Made by a program: the position numbers and the translations under genes. Below, piece by piece: positions 1 through 53,502 of a stretch of 64,000 nucleotides of DNA. The notes beneath the pieces are model-generated. The model saw only the letters and a program-made list of their open reading frames with translations, searched no databases and was not told where the DNA came from. Location of the stretch: positions 3,359,501-3,423,500 of the forward strand of contig NC_134649.1 in NCBI RefSeq assembly GCF_030463565.1, read 5' to 3'. This stretch comes from Pelecanus crispus (lineage: Eukaryota > Chordata > Aves > Pelecaniformes > Pelecanidae). Numbering within the stretch: the first letter of the stretch is position 1; every line of letters starts with the position of its first letter.

Positions 1-1993
1 GTTTAATTTGTTTGAATTAACCGAGTAGAAGCGTGGTGTTCTGGACAGCCTTTTACTTCATTTCACAATTTTTTCTGGAACTGTTGCTCAACTAGAGGTT
101 TCTGTAAAGAGTGTTACATTACAGTACGTAATCTTTCACTTTCTGAATGATTAAACACAAATATTTAATCTTGGCAAGTATCTGTGGTGGTTTAGGAAAA
201 CTAATTGAGTTAGTCTAGCCAAGGAAGGTCAAGGGGGAGTAAATGGATTATTTCTGGTTTGTGTGTCTAGCATACAAGTCTTACTTTGTAGGAGTGTCCC
301 ATTTCTTTCTTCTCTTTAAAAAAGGCAAGAAAGATTAAGCTTCTCTACAGCCTTAAGAGCTTGTGTGATGTACATGTTTTACTTATTCTAGAAACATTAG
401 GGTCCAGCTGGATAAGGTACTTTCCCCAAGTTTATGAGCAGCTTCTGCTCCTTTGGAACAGGCTTTACCCAATGGCCTCTTCTAAATAGTGAATTTACTA
501 GAAAGTAGCACAAAAGATAGGATCTGTTTCTGCAAGCAGTAAGCTGAAAGGCACTAGGACTATGTTTTAAAATACAGGCTTACTTAGAAATGTTTTTCCA
601 GTATTAAGGATGTTCATACACGTGAGTTTTCATACTTTTTGTAGCGGTGTAGTTGCAGGTCTGCGTTTCTGGTGAACAGCTTGTTCTACTTGTTCTATAA
701 GCTTTACTTGGATATAACACTGGTATGGTGCTTAATGGAATTCCTATATGAGTTAATGGCAATATTATCAATTCTGTAGTTAAATAGCCAGAGTTAATTA
801 TTAGTTAGTAAAAACATAAATATTGACATAGCCTGGCACATACTATAGGGCTCAGGTGAGCAGAGCTGATTCAGGTCAAGCATTAGGAAGAACGTAAATA
901 ACCTGGTTCTGTTTAAGATATATGCTTGAAAGGGAAAGTAGCAAGGTAGACAGCAGAGCCCTGGTGGTGCTCTGAAGAAAATGAGGTGGTCTCAGGAGGG
1001 CATCTAACTAATGCTACTGTTTTATGTCAGTCTTACAAAGGAATTGCAGGCACTGCTGTTCAGAAGCCAGTCTGGCAATTTTTAATCTATGGGATTTTGC
1101 ATTGAAGGGTTTACTAATTTCTAGGTAAATCCCTACTGTAGTGTGTGATAGCTAGAGAAAACTGTCTTGTGACTCTTCCATGGAGGAAGATGATATCTAG
1201 ACCAAGCTGAATAATGATAATGGGATTTGTTAATCTTGAGGTTTTAAAACTGGAAAAAGAAATTTGCAGTGTCACTTAAATATTCAACATCCCTTTTCAA
1301 TTTCCATTGTACTTCCTAGCAACTGAAATGGAGTTAGTTTTGCAAGTCATAGTAGGTTGAAATGCTTTTTATAACAGTGGCTGTAGAAACAGTTGCACTC
1401 ATGGTCAAACACTAGCAGATTGTGGAAAGGAAAGAGCACAGTAGCTATTTAGTCAACCTTTCTCAATCTTAAAATATCTCCCGAAATTAAGACTTGTAGG
1501 AAGTCTTCTTTCCCTTCGTTGTCCTTTACTCAACTTTGACCTTAGTTTTTAAATACGGTGTCGGCATGACCAAAAAGTTGGAGGCTAAAATGTTGCACAA
1601 TTTATATTGGATTAAAAAAACCCCAAAAAGTCGATGTAACCTTGTAACCTTGTTCAAACATAACGTTTGAGGCATTGGTGATTTCCGAGTATCTTGCTGT
1701 CTGACAGAGGGTTCCAGTAGCTCAGGTTTTGATACATCTGTAGCTGTGGATTTCAGGTATTTGTTCTGAAGTTTCATGGAAAGAACTGTGATACTTCTGT
1801 AAAAGGAGGGGGAAAGGACCAAAAAAAAGACACCAAAATAATTTCTGTTTAAGTGCCTTAACAAAACATGATGCAATTTATGTAGATTGGTGTATTTCCA
1901 GTATGATTCTCTTGTTTGTTAAAGTATTTAAATCAGGTTTCTCTGTGATGTATCGAAATTTCTTTTTTTTTTATTTACTATGATGCTCAAACA

Positions 1994-2085
1994 CCCCCCC
2001 CCCCCCCAAAAAAAAAAAACCAAAAACCAAAACCAAACCCAACCTGCCTCCCCACCCCCCTGCCAAACCGAACCAAACCCTGTAA
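1994..2085. repeat. C/A-rich low-complexity tract
   Basis: Fourteen C (1994-2007) are followed by twelve A (2008-2019), then an irregular CCAAAA/CCAAA series and further C-runs up to about 2085. The - strand is therefore G/T-rich with several G-runs, so it could form a G-quadruplex. This is a simple repeat, and its length may be unreliable in an assembly. Confidence 0.85.
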
Positions 2086-5000
2086 AGATTTAGTACCTTC
2101 AAGGAAAGTTCAGGTTGAGCTTGCACAAAAAGCAAGGGTAGAGGTGTGTTTTAGAAGGCTGAGTTGTACTTGCTCCCCTCATCCTTCTGCTGTAGCCTTG
2201 CTGGATGTCTTAGGCAAGAGCACAGAAAAGGCCCTGCATCTATTCCCTTATCTATCAGTTCTGTATATAAATAGTATTTGCTACTGTGAGCACAAATCTT
2301 GATAGCAATTTTGTGACATACTAAAAGCAGCAAATCCTTGCAAATCCTCTGCATGCTAAAGCCAGTTATGCCTTGCTTTAATTGAGGATAGCTAACAGGT
2401 AGGAGATGAATACATACAAACAGTGAATGCATCGCCACTGTTCAACTACTGAAAATCAGCTATTTCTAACAGTGGTACTGAGCAAGTAATTACTTCAAGT
2501 GAAGGAGGATCTTTGCTATATTGCATAATAAGCCTTGGATATTTTCTGCTGTCCTTGAGTTCAGGCTTAGTCTATGTCTGGGTCTGGAAGCTTGGTCTAT
2601 GATCTAGAAATACTCTGCTGATGTATGTATGCTTATAAAGTGCCCCCACAGACTATAGAGTCAGAATTAAAACACACAGTGAAGGTTATGTGAGGCAGTG
2701 ATGCCGAGAGGTTTGATCTATAGCAGTCATTTTAGTAGCAGGCTATGATGCAGAAATAGTCATTGGTAGTTCCCCAAAGAGCTCAGAAACAATACTAGGA
2801 GGAAATTGTGGAGGAAAAGTGGAAACAAAAGACTTCAGAAAGTGTTGGCCCTACTCTTTTAAATGGCATATTTTTACCTTTTCAAGGTGTACTTTCGTGT
2901 GTTAGCTAGAGGGTTACCATAGAGGCTGAAAGTGAAGTACGCAAAAACGGGGGGCAGGGAGTGAAAGAAGAAGGAACTATGGTATAAAAATAGGATGCAA
3001 AGAGTAAGGAGGAGTGTTAGAAGTAAGTTAGCCAATTATATCCTCACTATTTAATTTGTACTTTAAAATTTGACTTTTTTTTACTTTGGATCAGAAAAAA
3101 AGTCATTAGTACTAGTTAATCAAATTATTTCAATTTAGCCATCTGAAATAAGAGTGGACAAGCAGTAAGTGTGTTGTATAAGTTGTATGTACGTATATGC
3201 AAAGGCAGAAGTCCCAAGAGGAAACCCCCACTTTTTTTGTGTGCAAGCGTTATGCAAACAGAGAGAAGGGGATTGTGGGCTGGATGCTTGAGTTCTGGTT
3301 TTGTCTTGAGCTTCAGAAGAAACTTGTGGGCTTAAGGAATTATTCTCAGTTCTACAACCGAGATCAGGATCTGGTCCAGCTTCAATAGCTTCCGTATGTC
3401 AGCAAGTTTGTCTGCATGATATTTTGACTATGAAATTACAGTGAGAGAGGCAATGCTGTCCAGATCCTGCAAGTGCAAAAGTAATCAGGCTCGGGACAGT
3501 GCTGTCAGTTAAATCCTGGTACAGGAGCAGTGTTCTAACAAATTGTACAACTTCATAGTAACCTTGTATGCTTGTATTCAGGCCAGTGAGACTTCATTAT
3601 GTAGAGCGCCAGGGGCAAACCCTTCTGTGAGTACTTTTCTCCTACTATTTAGCACAGAAGGCGACTCTCCCTTACTCAGTATGCTCCAGCTGTTCTTTTA
3701 AGGGTGTGGTTATTTAATAATTTTGGTCCAAAAGATAGGGAAGGGGTTTTAAGATATGTCTGCTCTATGTTACAAGGAGGTATTTTGAGCTGGCTTTGGA
3801 ATCCTGAAGCAGTAGTTAGCATGTCATTGCACTTCAGCTAACTCGCTGTGATTATCAGCGGATAGCCTAATGTTGCTTTATATTGCTTTGCTAGCTAACC
3901 TAGCTGGGAAACTGTCACAGCAGTACCTGTTAGCTGATAGATATATTTGTAGCTGAACTGAGAGCCATACATTTGCACTTATTTTTCTGTGAGGTAGATG
4001 ATGAACATTTTGCTAACTGGAGATTTACTAGATGAGGGAGGTATTAGTCAGTGTTATCTCTCCATTAAACCTTTTCAGTGTGGTGTAGATCATCTGCAGA
4101 CAGCAGTTACAGCCCAGCAGTTGCAGTCTATGGATGTCATCCACTCAGTGTCTATAATTTGCAGCATGGCTGGGTTTGGTTTTCTTACCTTACAGGACGT
4201 TTTTGCTGGCCAGAGGAAAAAAAGAATGTCAAATGTTCTGAGTCACAATTAAAGAGTATTTTTAAATCTAGCAAAAAGATGTTAGAAACAGTTCCCACCT
4301 GTCTTTCCTTCCACCACACCATGAATTCAAAATTTTAATTTGGGTAGAGAATGGCTTCAAAACTAAACTGAGGTTGGCATGTGTGTCCAAACATGGCTAG
4401 GTAAAAACAGGTCACTTCTGTCAGTCTTGGCTGATGCACTTTGACATTTTCAGTAAGAGATTTTGGGTTTGAAGTTCAATATTGGAAGATTTGCTGCTTT
4501 CATTTGCCTTTTATCTACTGTGCCAAAGAAAACTGAACATTCTGTTTGGGGGACTTCTTTTAAAAAGTTATTGTATCATAAGGAGTTGTACAAAAACATG
4601 TACTAGTTGTCCTCCTGAACTGTGTTTTGGATGAAGTAATATTTACATTTTATAGTGCTTACCTTGGCTTCCCTCCCCATCATGAGCTATAAATTGTTTT
4701 CTGCATCCTAACCTACACACACAGTTGTACTTCAGAAATTGTTTCCATTCTTTGGTTGTGCTTTTTTGCCATAAATACTGTAATCTAGAAAGAAAAGTGC
4801 AAGTTTTAGAATAAGCCTTGTTAAGATTTGTCTGTGCTGAATCTCATGGGATACTTGAACATCACTTTCTTGAATTTTTGTAGTCAGGGTTGAATATTGT
4901 GGGATTTTGCTGTGGCACAGCTGTAATGAATGCTGAAGCAGCCTGTGCCTTGTTAGACCCCCTTAGTAAATGGTTTTATTTTATTGAGACTAAAAACAGC

Positions 5001-8000
5001 AATGAAGAACAAATAAATGGAAGACTTGGTGAGTGATGGTGGAAAGTACAGAAGATGTAGAAAATGCCCGATCTCTCCCTCGGGGTGAAGTCTGTTCCTG
5101 CCTTCTCTCTGCCAGTTATTCTGCTTCCTCCTCTAAGCTTTGGTACTGTAGATGGCTAGTTCTTGCTCACCAACTGCAGCAATCCCACTGAATCTAGATT
5201 AGCCTCTGAATTTCAGCCTAATTTTTCTTTTTTCCTAGGCATTGCTGAACAAATCTACTTGTCCCTCAGTTCTTGGCCTGCATGCCTGTTTTCTGCTCCC
5301 AAACTCGTAGTCGTGTGTTCTGTCCCTGCACTCTTAGGCAGCACTTTTCTGTTTCCCGGGCACCTCTTAGAGATCCTTTGTTGCCAAGTTTTCTGAGCTC
5401 TCTTGGTTTGTCTCTGCTGTTTGGATGAGAGTATGTTAGCCATGAGTTGGTACAGATGATTGTGAATGGGGCTGCAAAAACTTGATAGCGATTCTGGTCT
5501 AGTGATGTAGGGGCAGAACAATTTGGGGGTTTTTCTTGTTTTGTTTTCTTAATATGCCACTATGTTTCTTAGCACTAGCACTACTATGGATGCGGCACAA
5601 AAGGGAGCTTAGTGGAGGCTAGTGGCTTCTTGTTAATTACTGTGTTGTCTAACATTGAGTGCAGATGTATGCAATAGGGTCTAAAAAGTGATGCAACTGA
5701 TGACTTTAGCCCTAATTGTTAGCAGCTTTCTCTGTTGCTGTCATTTGTTTAATTGTAGTAGTAGGAAATGTGAAGAAAAAGTATAGGCAATGTCCTGCTA
5801 AAAAATGAAAGTGCTATGAGAAGTTCTGGTGTATTGGGGTAATAATGTAGGTCCTTTGCACCTTTTTTCTTGAACAAGTAGATCTTTTACGTGATAGATG
5901 GAGGACAACAAACTAGTTGTAAATATGTTCTACAGGCTGCAAGTACTACGAAATAGAGCTGCAAGTACGCTGGCAACGGTTCTCACTGTATTCCTTGTGA
6001 TGCGTAAATGTATATTTTTGGTTTTCTTTCCTTTAACTCTCCTCATTGTCTTTCCAGATAGTTGACTAGGAAAGATCGTTTTTCAAGTGTCCATGGGGAA
6101 ATTATTCATGTGTTAATGCTGCTTATTTCTCAGACTTTTTGCAGCTGTGCTTGAGGACTGCAGGTGATCCCTAAAATTATAATTTCTGACACTACTGGAA
6201 ACTTTCTATTACAGATGAGGTCATTGGACAAAAACATGGAGTGCTACTGCTGCATGCTCTCTTTGTAGTCTTGTGTAAAAATGTTCAGTCAGTTACCAGA
6301 GAGTGACTGATTTTAACTGGTACTATTCCATAGTGCTGTTTGGATTAGAAAGACTTGCACCAGGGGCTGGATTTGCTCTCTAGGCTGTCACCCCCCACGC
6401 ACTCCTTGCTGCAGGAGTAATGAACGAACAGTGCTGATTGCTTCTGTGTGATCTGAACTAAGTTGTCTTGTACGTTGGCGTTATGAACAGAACCTTGAAC
6501 TTTGTGCTCCCAAAAATATAACTTGATAATATAGTGTAGGGTGTGTTGGTTTTTTTCCCCAAATTTTTCCACTTCAGGAATGGAAGTAAATCGTTCATGG
6601 TTTGCATAAACCCTCCTGAGATGTATTTCTTCCCAGCCTTGCTTATGTTACACTATGTTTTCTGAAGTCTTCTCACAGTAATCTTCTAAGAGTCTTCTCC
6701 AAGTCTTGGCAAATAGAAGCCTCGTTTAGATAAGGTTTATTTTTGACTACAGCCTTGCTGATGCTAATGAGTCGTTCAGGGAGATTGAAGTCTGAGAGTG
6801 TCTCCAGCGAGGTATTCTCCTCAGACCTGTGGTGAAAAGCTGTTGCTTCAAAATTCTTAAATGTAGCACAGGCTGCCTGGCTTGCACATGCCTCAGTGTA
6901 AAACACAAGCTCAAGCTGTCTGTGGTCACACCAATGTTTAAAAGTGGTCATGCTAGTGTTTACTATATCTGAAGAAAAAGTGAATTGTGGCAGTAAATGG
7001 CAAGAAGACTGTAACACTAGCTGCAAGAATGGGGACTAGGAATAAAGTGGCTAGATGGAAGAGTACATGTGTATTGCTGATTGTGGAGTAAGAAGGATCT
7101 GCTTAAAAATCAGAATCTTGCAAAGAGGAACAAGGTTTTGAAGTAGACTTCGAACGGTTACTGAGCTAAAAGCACTTTCATAGCTGGCAAACACATGAAT
7201 AGACATGGAAGTTATTTATCATCAGAAAATAGTGGAAGAGTTGGAATAATCTGAAGTGGCTGGCTCAACCATTCTTTGATTTATTTTGGGTTTTTTTAAA
7301 ACATTAAATTGTTTACATTCTTAAAATGCCAATGCAGGGTAAAACTTGATATTTTGTTTCTTAAGTTTAAAATCTGGTTTCATATACTTTTTTAATAGTT
7401 AAGTGACATGTAACCTTGTCTTAGCGAGTCCTACAACAATTCATAATGTTCATTTAATGTGACTGGTGTAGTGGAGTGTGCAGTAAGTTTCAACAAATGT
7501 GTACATTGTTTAATTTTTGTTTTTACTGTTTCTATAGGGAATGAAACTTTAACAAGGCGGCTATGTTAAAGCCTGGCTAGCAGCAAGAGAGGCAAACTGT
7601 AGAAGCAATGCCCTGATGAAAAGGTAGGGAACACATTGAAAGGGTTTTCAAAAGACTTGTGTTCTGATTTGAGAGAATTCCTGTGATATTTGAGGTGCTT
7701 CTGCTTTGTTCCTGGGATTGTTTGCTTGCTATGAAGGAAATACTGAGGAAAAAGGCTTGTCTGCCACCGTTGTCAGGCAACTTGGGAAGTACAGCGTTGG
7801 GGTGAAGGTTTTTCCCTGGGTAAATGCAGTTACTCACATGTCTCTAGACTGTTGAGCTCTCATGTGATTTGTGCAGTGTCATGGCTGAGAAATGGTTCTG
7901 AGTAGCCATAGCAGGACTGACTGATCCAGTTAACTTCATTTTGCTCTTGCATGACTAGCCACCACATTTCTGTGTTTTGGCAGCATACTTCAACAGGATA

Positions 8001-11000
8001 ATGCAGCAGTATGCGTATGAGACTGAAGTGCTAGGGGCTGTTACACCTTTACTGGCAATTCTTAAAAATTGGTCACTGATTTGTCTTTCTGTTTGCCTAC
8101 TCTTCATGTGCCTTCAAAGGAAGGAAGTTCTTGGAATATGATTATATGATGAATGCTTTAAAAAAAAAAAAATCACCATTTTTAATAAAGCTTTGAACTC
8201 TTTTAAAAAAGATGGCATTGCAGAGCCCTGCACTGCTTTTCAACCTACACTAGGAGACATTCGTTCCTTGTTTACAAATGGAACATCTCTTTGGAGTCAG
8301 GCTAACAAAGTAAAATGTCACCTGCTTTAGCCAGCTAATGGACCTAATAAGGAACTCAAATTAATAAGGGATTTAATATTCTCAAAGGAAAATGCAGGAA
8401 GGAATGGGAATGAAGACAAGGAAGATTAAAAGATTACAAGGCAGTTGTTTTGTCTGTGTCTGCCAGAGGTGGACTGGTGAAACTGTTTTAATGGAGTCGG
8501 ATGGTCCTTACTGCTATTTTTCACAGATCATGTATCTCTTGCACATGCAAAAAGCATGTGAGTAAACCCTCTTTGCTATTTGGGAAAGCTGGCTCCTGGA
8601 AAGAAGCTGGCACTGCCAGAGCAGTTCTTCTGGTCTGCAGCCCACTTACAAGTTACGTCTATAAAAGTCTGTGGGTAGGAGCAGGTTGTATGAATTATAT
8701 CAGTATTTTTTTTCCCTTGGAAATGGTGTAGTGCATCTATAGTAAACTCTGTATGTCATGAAACATCATGCCTGTTGCTGCTGCACGGATGGAATATACG
8801 GCACATCTGCATCAGTTCTGGTCATGTGGTGAGGAAAAAGCTGATGTGTACTTCCCCTTTATAGTATTGGAATGAAAAATGCAATCTGTTCAAAAAGCTT
8901 GGACGCTAATTTAGTTGTTTTATCTGAAAATACATGAGCTGGTACAAAATCATGCCTTTCAATTTTTGTTTGCTTTCTGTATGGGAGCTGTGGATAGCTT
9001 GTAGCAAATAGAAGAAACTTTGTTGGAAGCAAAATAAATTAGCATATATGCTCTGCTTTCTGAATTCAGGGTTAGATCCAAGTCCCACCAATATTTTATC
9101 ACAAAAGGGTCAACCACGTGGAACTCCTGTAAACCTCCTGATCATCTTTCTTGTAATAGCAGATTGGTTTGCACTTTGCAGTAGGCTGGTTCTCTTTTAA
9201 CACTAGCGGTAGTTCTATAGTGTTAGATCACAAAGCTAATTTTTCAGAGTAACCTCTTTTGCACAGTTGCTAAAATGCCAGCACCTATCAGTTAAACAGC
9301 AGTGACAGACAACAAAAATTATTAATTAGTATTTCCTAAATGTTTATGAAGAAATAAGATTATATTAAAAAATTAAATTGAATAGACAATGAAACTGAGT
9401 TTACCCTTTGTCTTTCAGCAAAGTAATCAAGCTAATAGTTTGTGGATCTGTGGCAAGATTATCTGATTGTTTCCCCTGTTCCCATATTTTTAGAATGGCA
9501 GAAAGCCCTCTTTTCTCCCACACATATACAGTCATGATCTGCAAAGTCTGTGTATGTTTTTAGTATGTTTTTACAAGTCAGTTTGCTATTTGCAAGGATA
9601 TTTTGTTTCTTACTGATGTTTATGGTGTTTAATTTATGGTGGTATTAATTATATGCAGTCCATTAAAAATTATCCTCATGAGACGGCTCAGAGACCATAT
9701 ATTGCACTTCTTTCCAGGGTCTTTTGTAAGAGGTTATGTTTATCATCCTGTGGCTCTGTCTTCAAAGCGCAGCCTTTTGTCCCCAGGTGACTGAAGTGTA
9801 GAGAAGCAATAGTAGCTGCTTCTCAGTGTGGCACTGTTGATGCTGTTGAATTTCACCTGGGACCTGCTGCTTCAAGCAACATTCTTGTGCAGTGTGATTT
9901 TGTCTCTGTTGTGGTGTTTTGTTTTGTTTTTTTTCCTGGAAGTTGACTTGCAGTACTGTGTGACGTATATAATTATAACATGCTTTGGAATACCTTCATG
10001 GTAAGGTTTTCTACAGAAATTATTCAGATTTGTCCGTTTATGTGAAATTGCTTTTCATAGAATGATTATTTGCCACTGAATTAGCTCGCATTATATACCT
10101 TCTTTCTGGGGTCTGTTAACATAAGGTTTGCATAAATCTGCTCTCACATTAAACAAGTGTTGAAAATTTGAGTATCACAGTAGCTCTAGTAAAATCTGAG
10201 TTGGCTTGAATAAAATGCCACTGAATTGTTTGATATCTTCTGCATTTTATCCCTTTTTTAGCTGCAAGCCTTTGTATCAGAAGGCAAAGATCTGAAGGGT
10301 TGATGCATCATCAGCCAGGCCTTTTTTCCCCCTTCCTTCTGTAAAAGCTGCATTAAATTCGAAAGTCTTGCTGACTTGTGTATTACTTGCTATAACCTTA
10401 GGAAGCAAATTTGTGTGATGGCAGGTGTTTGTATGTAGGGGATTCTAATTTTAACTGGCTCTAAATGAGGAGAGCTTGTCCCAGTTTTTCTTGAAAGTGC
10501 TTTTGGGAATAAATGAATGCTTGAGTTTAAGACTTTTGTTATAAACTTAAGCCTCACTACTAATTTTTTCGTGTTAAATTGTGAGATGGATATGATTCTT
10601 CAGTATAATGTGTATATATCTTTTTGTTGATTTGTAATGCTGTCTTGGCTAATTAAATTGGAATAATGTGCTAATACACTGAAGTTATAAGCCTTACTTG
10701 CAATTTTAAGTCATAGTTTGTATAATTTTTGATTACTAAAATATTGTTTCCTTTTCAACTTAAAAGGCATTGCAAAGCACACCAGAAACTAGTGCAGTTT
10801 TGTGAAGTAATGTTAATGAGAAAAGGAATGAAAAAAAAAAATTTTTCTAACTCAGAATTTTTAAGGCAAAGTTCAGTTTTGTAGTCTTTCTGCTGCTTTG
10901 TACTGAGCCTGTGGTTACACAGCATTTTTTGTACACAACAGTGCAAGAGTTAGCCAGCTTTCAGTCCACCTCTGTCTTCTTAAATCTTTTAATGGAAAAC

Positions 11001-12014
11001 TTCTTTTTCACCAGAGCTGATGATAGGGTAAGCGTTGAGTTTAAATTGCTTGGTTGGTAGCTTTTACTTAGCCAGCCCTTTCTTCCTCAGCAGTTCTTGA
11101 GGAATATCTCTGTCTCTATCTCTGTCGCCCTCTATCTTCTGAGCAGTTTTTGACCATAGCTCTTTTCTGATCTATATTATGAAGTATTCATTTTTTTTTT
11201 CCTACATTTTTGATGCATTTTCACATGATACAACTTTTTAAAAGCAACTGTGTATGCTCTGGTATATAATTTTCTGTTTGGTTGGTTTTTTTGTTTAAAA
11301 TTAAGAGCAAATGCTTGCCCAGTGTATTGTAGCTTTAAACAAACTGTTCCAGCTTATCCATTGTTTTAGAGTGAGTGCTGGTTGATAAAGATAGAAAGTT
11401 TTCATGGTAGTTAAAAGGTAGTATACCATAGTTAAGTTTTACAAAGAATTGTTAATGTTACAAAATATTTAGAGCTTCAGTCATGTTAGCTAAAAGATGT
11501 TTTGGTGTTTGGTCTTATGTTAGAGTTTAAAGATGCTTTATGAAACTTCTTTATCTCTCCATGCATTTGTTGCCAGCATATTCTGGATTTGCTGAAGCCA
11601 GATGTACAGGGAAATAATAGGTGGCATGTGCAGCGGTTGAGTTAGTGTGTCTTTGGATATATCACTCAAGGAGAAGTTTGAGTTTGTAGTTATTACTCTC
11701 ATATACTGCTAATTGAGTAACATATTCCAGATGTTTTTTAAATAACCGAATTTAGGTTAAATTAAGCTTAGGTTTGTGACTGCATTCTCTGTTCTCTCAG
11801 AAAACAAGTTGAACAGTTATTTACAAACTGTTACACTGCTATATGTTGATGATTGTTTCCCAGTAATCATCATCACTTGGCATTTTCTTGAATAACAAAT
11901 AACCTTAAAATAAGAACTGTTACTCATTTCCTTGTGACTTTAGAAGCTAGTCAAGTCAATTACTCTAGCAAAATACAAACAACCTACAAAATAAGAGCAG
12001 GAAGATGGAATTAC

Positions 12015-12108
12015 CTTTCTTGCACTGGTGGAGGAGGTTGATAGTGGTGATCAGGTGCAGGATGACATCCTTCTTGAGCAGGGACTGGTGCTGGAAATCT
12101 GAGGTCAG
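12015..12108 (-). other. Exon-like antisense segment of unknown origin
   Basis: Read on the - strand, 94 nt stand between an AG (CCAAG) and a GT (AAAG|GTAATT) and hold 31 stop-free codons plus one base. The peptide is not low-complexity and contains LLKKDVILHLITTINLLHQ. The stretch is clearly richer in G+C than its surroundings. I do not recognise the protein. It could be a degenerate processed pseudogene, an old repeat, or an exon of a nested antisense transcript. The acceptor has a poor pyrimidine tract, so a working exon is doubtful. Confidence 0.25.
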
Positions 12109-13713
12109 CTTGGAACGATTTGATTAAATGCACAGTATATCCACTTAGGACATAATTTCCCTATTAGCAGTGAGGGATGCCCAAATTTGTTTTCCTTGTT
12201 TTAATGAAGATTTGTTGGTAAAATCCAAGAATCATGATGATATGAAGTTTGATAAGGCTTAATACTTGCTACCTAGAGCAAAAAAATAAAGGGAGATAAA
12301 GCAACTGGAATAAAGGTGGCATGAAAACTGAAGTCTTGTACCAACCATTGAAACTGTTTTAAACTCTGTTCGCTGAGTTTCTGAATGTCAGCAAGCTCTT
12401 GAAACTCCTGTGTTTTAACAGTTTCTCTTGCAGTAAAATTTTACACCCAAACAAAATTAATTCAACAAAAGGGAGTCTTAAATAGCTTGTCTGGTTTAAA
12501 AAGTCTGGAACTTGATGACAGTAAACTTCCTGAAGCTACTTTAGCAAGGTTCCAGCACATATGGGTGACTTAGATAAACATTTTTAGCCCATTTATCAAT
12601 GTTCCATGGAAGAGCAGAAAGCATTTTCTTTATTTGCAAATTAAGCTATTAAATAAGACATGGGGTTTAAGTGACTTGCAAAGGTATTCAAGAGTCTCTG
12701 ACAAAGAGTAAACTGAATCTCGTGGTATGTAGTGCACTGTTTGCAAGGCCATCTTTTCATCCTACAGATACTACTTTGTCCCGTGCTGAATTTAATTTAC
12801 AACATTGGTAGCCAACACTGAAAAAACCCACTATACAGAAAGAACTCATATGTAAAGTATTTTTTTGTCAATATGTTCCAGGAAGAAAGAATGTAACTTC
12901 CCAACACAATTTGGCTGGAACAGCAAGACTGTATTCCTTTTTCATTGTGAAAAACTTCATGTGGTCTTGAATGTTTTTGTTTCACAGTGGTCTGTAGTCC
13001 ATTGACGTTGATTTGGTTAAAATGGCTTGTATAAAAGGTGGTATATTGCTGGCTATGGATGGGTTTCATATCAAGGATCTGAGCCCCAAAACACTACAAA
13101 GTAAAATGGTATCAACTTTTAGCCTGCAAAAATACTCCAAGATCATCTGGCCTTGGTATCTGATGTAAAATCCCATAGGGTGAGATGGCTGCAAATATTA
13201 TAGTTGTATCTTTAGAATAATCAAGACAGCCTTTGCATATATGTTTAATATTCAGGAAGCAAATTAATTGCAGATCACGCCTTAGAAGATCCATTGTCAT
13301 GGTGAATAGAGTGCAGTAGTAGACTACGTGCAAAATACATGAGAACTACTTTTTGGCTCAGCCATGAGCTTTAAGTAGTGAACTATTTGCTAAAACTTTG
13401 CACAGTGTTTTTCTGTTACTGTTCCTGTTGGTTCAGCTACTCTAGTGTGTAAGTTAACAAAAAGAGGCCACTTGGGTTTTCCATTCCAAGATTTAACAAC
13501 TAACTCTCATGATTGTGGCTCAGAATTCCAAATTGGAAAGAACATGATTACAAATGAAAAATCTTACATGATCTTACTATTTCTTTTGTATTCTTCTATT
13601 GTGTTTTCATTTATATTATTGCAAATTTTCTGGATTTAAAAATAAACATTTTATTATTTCTGATAGCTTATAATTTCCTTTAAAAATACTGATATATATT
13701 TCTTTCTTACCAG

Positions 13714-13735
13714 TTATAACGTCTTGTAATGGAAG
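13714..13735 (+). other. DENND4A: 5'UTR part of the first coding exon, with an upstream ATG
   Basis: These are the 22 nt between the acceptor and the chosen start. An ATG at 13729, out of frame with the main one, has G at -3 and G at +4. It opens an 11-codon frame that ends with TGA at 13762-13764, inside the DENND4A coding sequence. The main start at 13736 has A at -3 and G at +4, a strong Kozak context, and its product aligns with the known DENND4A N-terminus. Confidence 0.7.
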
Positions 13736-52848
<39,113 letters not shown>

Positions 52849-53502
52849 ATATACCTAGATAAAGAGGTGATATCTGTGATGTGTACCTGTGTAAAATAAC
52901 CACTTCAGTCACAAGGAACATCTCAGTCTTCAGTGTTTAAGAACGTATGTACAAATGTACTATGGCCAGAAGGCCTTGGAAAAATGAGGCCTATCTACAG
53001 CTGTGGAAATGGACAGAGTGAAAAATGGGCCAAATGTTATTTCCCTGTCCCTTGTCCTTTCTGCAAATCCATGTGTAGGAAGGAAGATTCTAAACAAAAT
53101 CAGTTCTTTAACTTGGGACAACATGTTACAGTTCCCTTCTTTAAAAAAATTAAATAACAGGTGGACAAAAACAATGCACTGAAATGAATGCGAGTGAAGT
53201 AAATTCTTCAAAATTTATTGTTTACATAGAATATTCATGATGTTATGAAGAGCATACAAAGTTGTATTATACATATTTTAAATTGTTTATAGTAAGTTGA
53301 TATTTTTTTAATTTTTTTAAATTACTGGAGTGAATTTTAAATGGACTTGCTGCATAAGCAATACAGTGCTTTTTTTTTTTTCTTCAGTACACTGCTATTT
53401 ATAGTAACTTGTCCAGTTACTTTTTGAAGAGTGATTTGTTTTTAAAGCAGAATAGAATACATTAACCTTCACCTAGACCGTACTCTAGATACAGGATTTC
53501 TC

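Larger units (their letters stand above)
1..13713 (+). other. DENND4A: Probable 5' intron of DENND4A, no gene recognised
   Basis: AT-rich DNA with no CpG island and no exon chain. It ends at 13711-13713 with a good acceptor (TTTCTTACCAG) directly before the first coding exon. I infer it is the 3' part of the intron that separates the non-coding first exon(s) from the start codon, since the promoter is not visible. The open frames in it, the longest on the - strand at 6673-7026, have no homology I recognise and no splice context, so I treat them as chance. Contents noted separately: a C/A-rich tract at about 2 kb and an exon-like antisense segment at about 12 kb. Confidence 0.7.

Noticed and set aside
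1526..1876. 116-codon open frame on the - strand
   Set aside because: Composition typical of translated AT-rich intron; no recognisable motif and no splice context.
6673..7026. 117-codon open frame on the - strand in the first intron
   Set aside because: No family recognised, no splice sites or promoter, and a few frames of this length are expected by chance in 13 kb read six ways.
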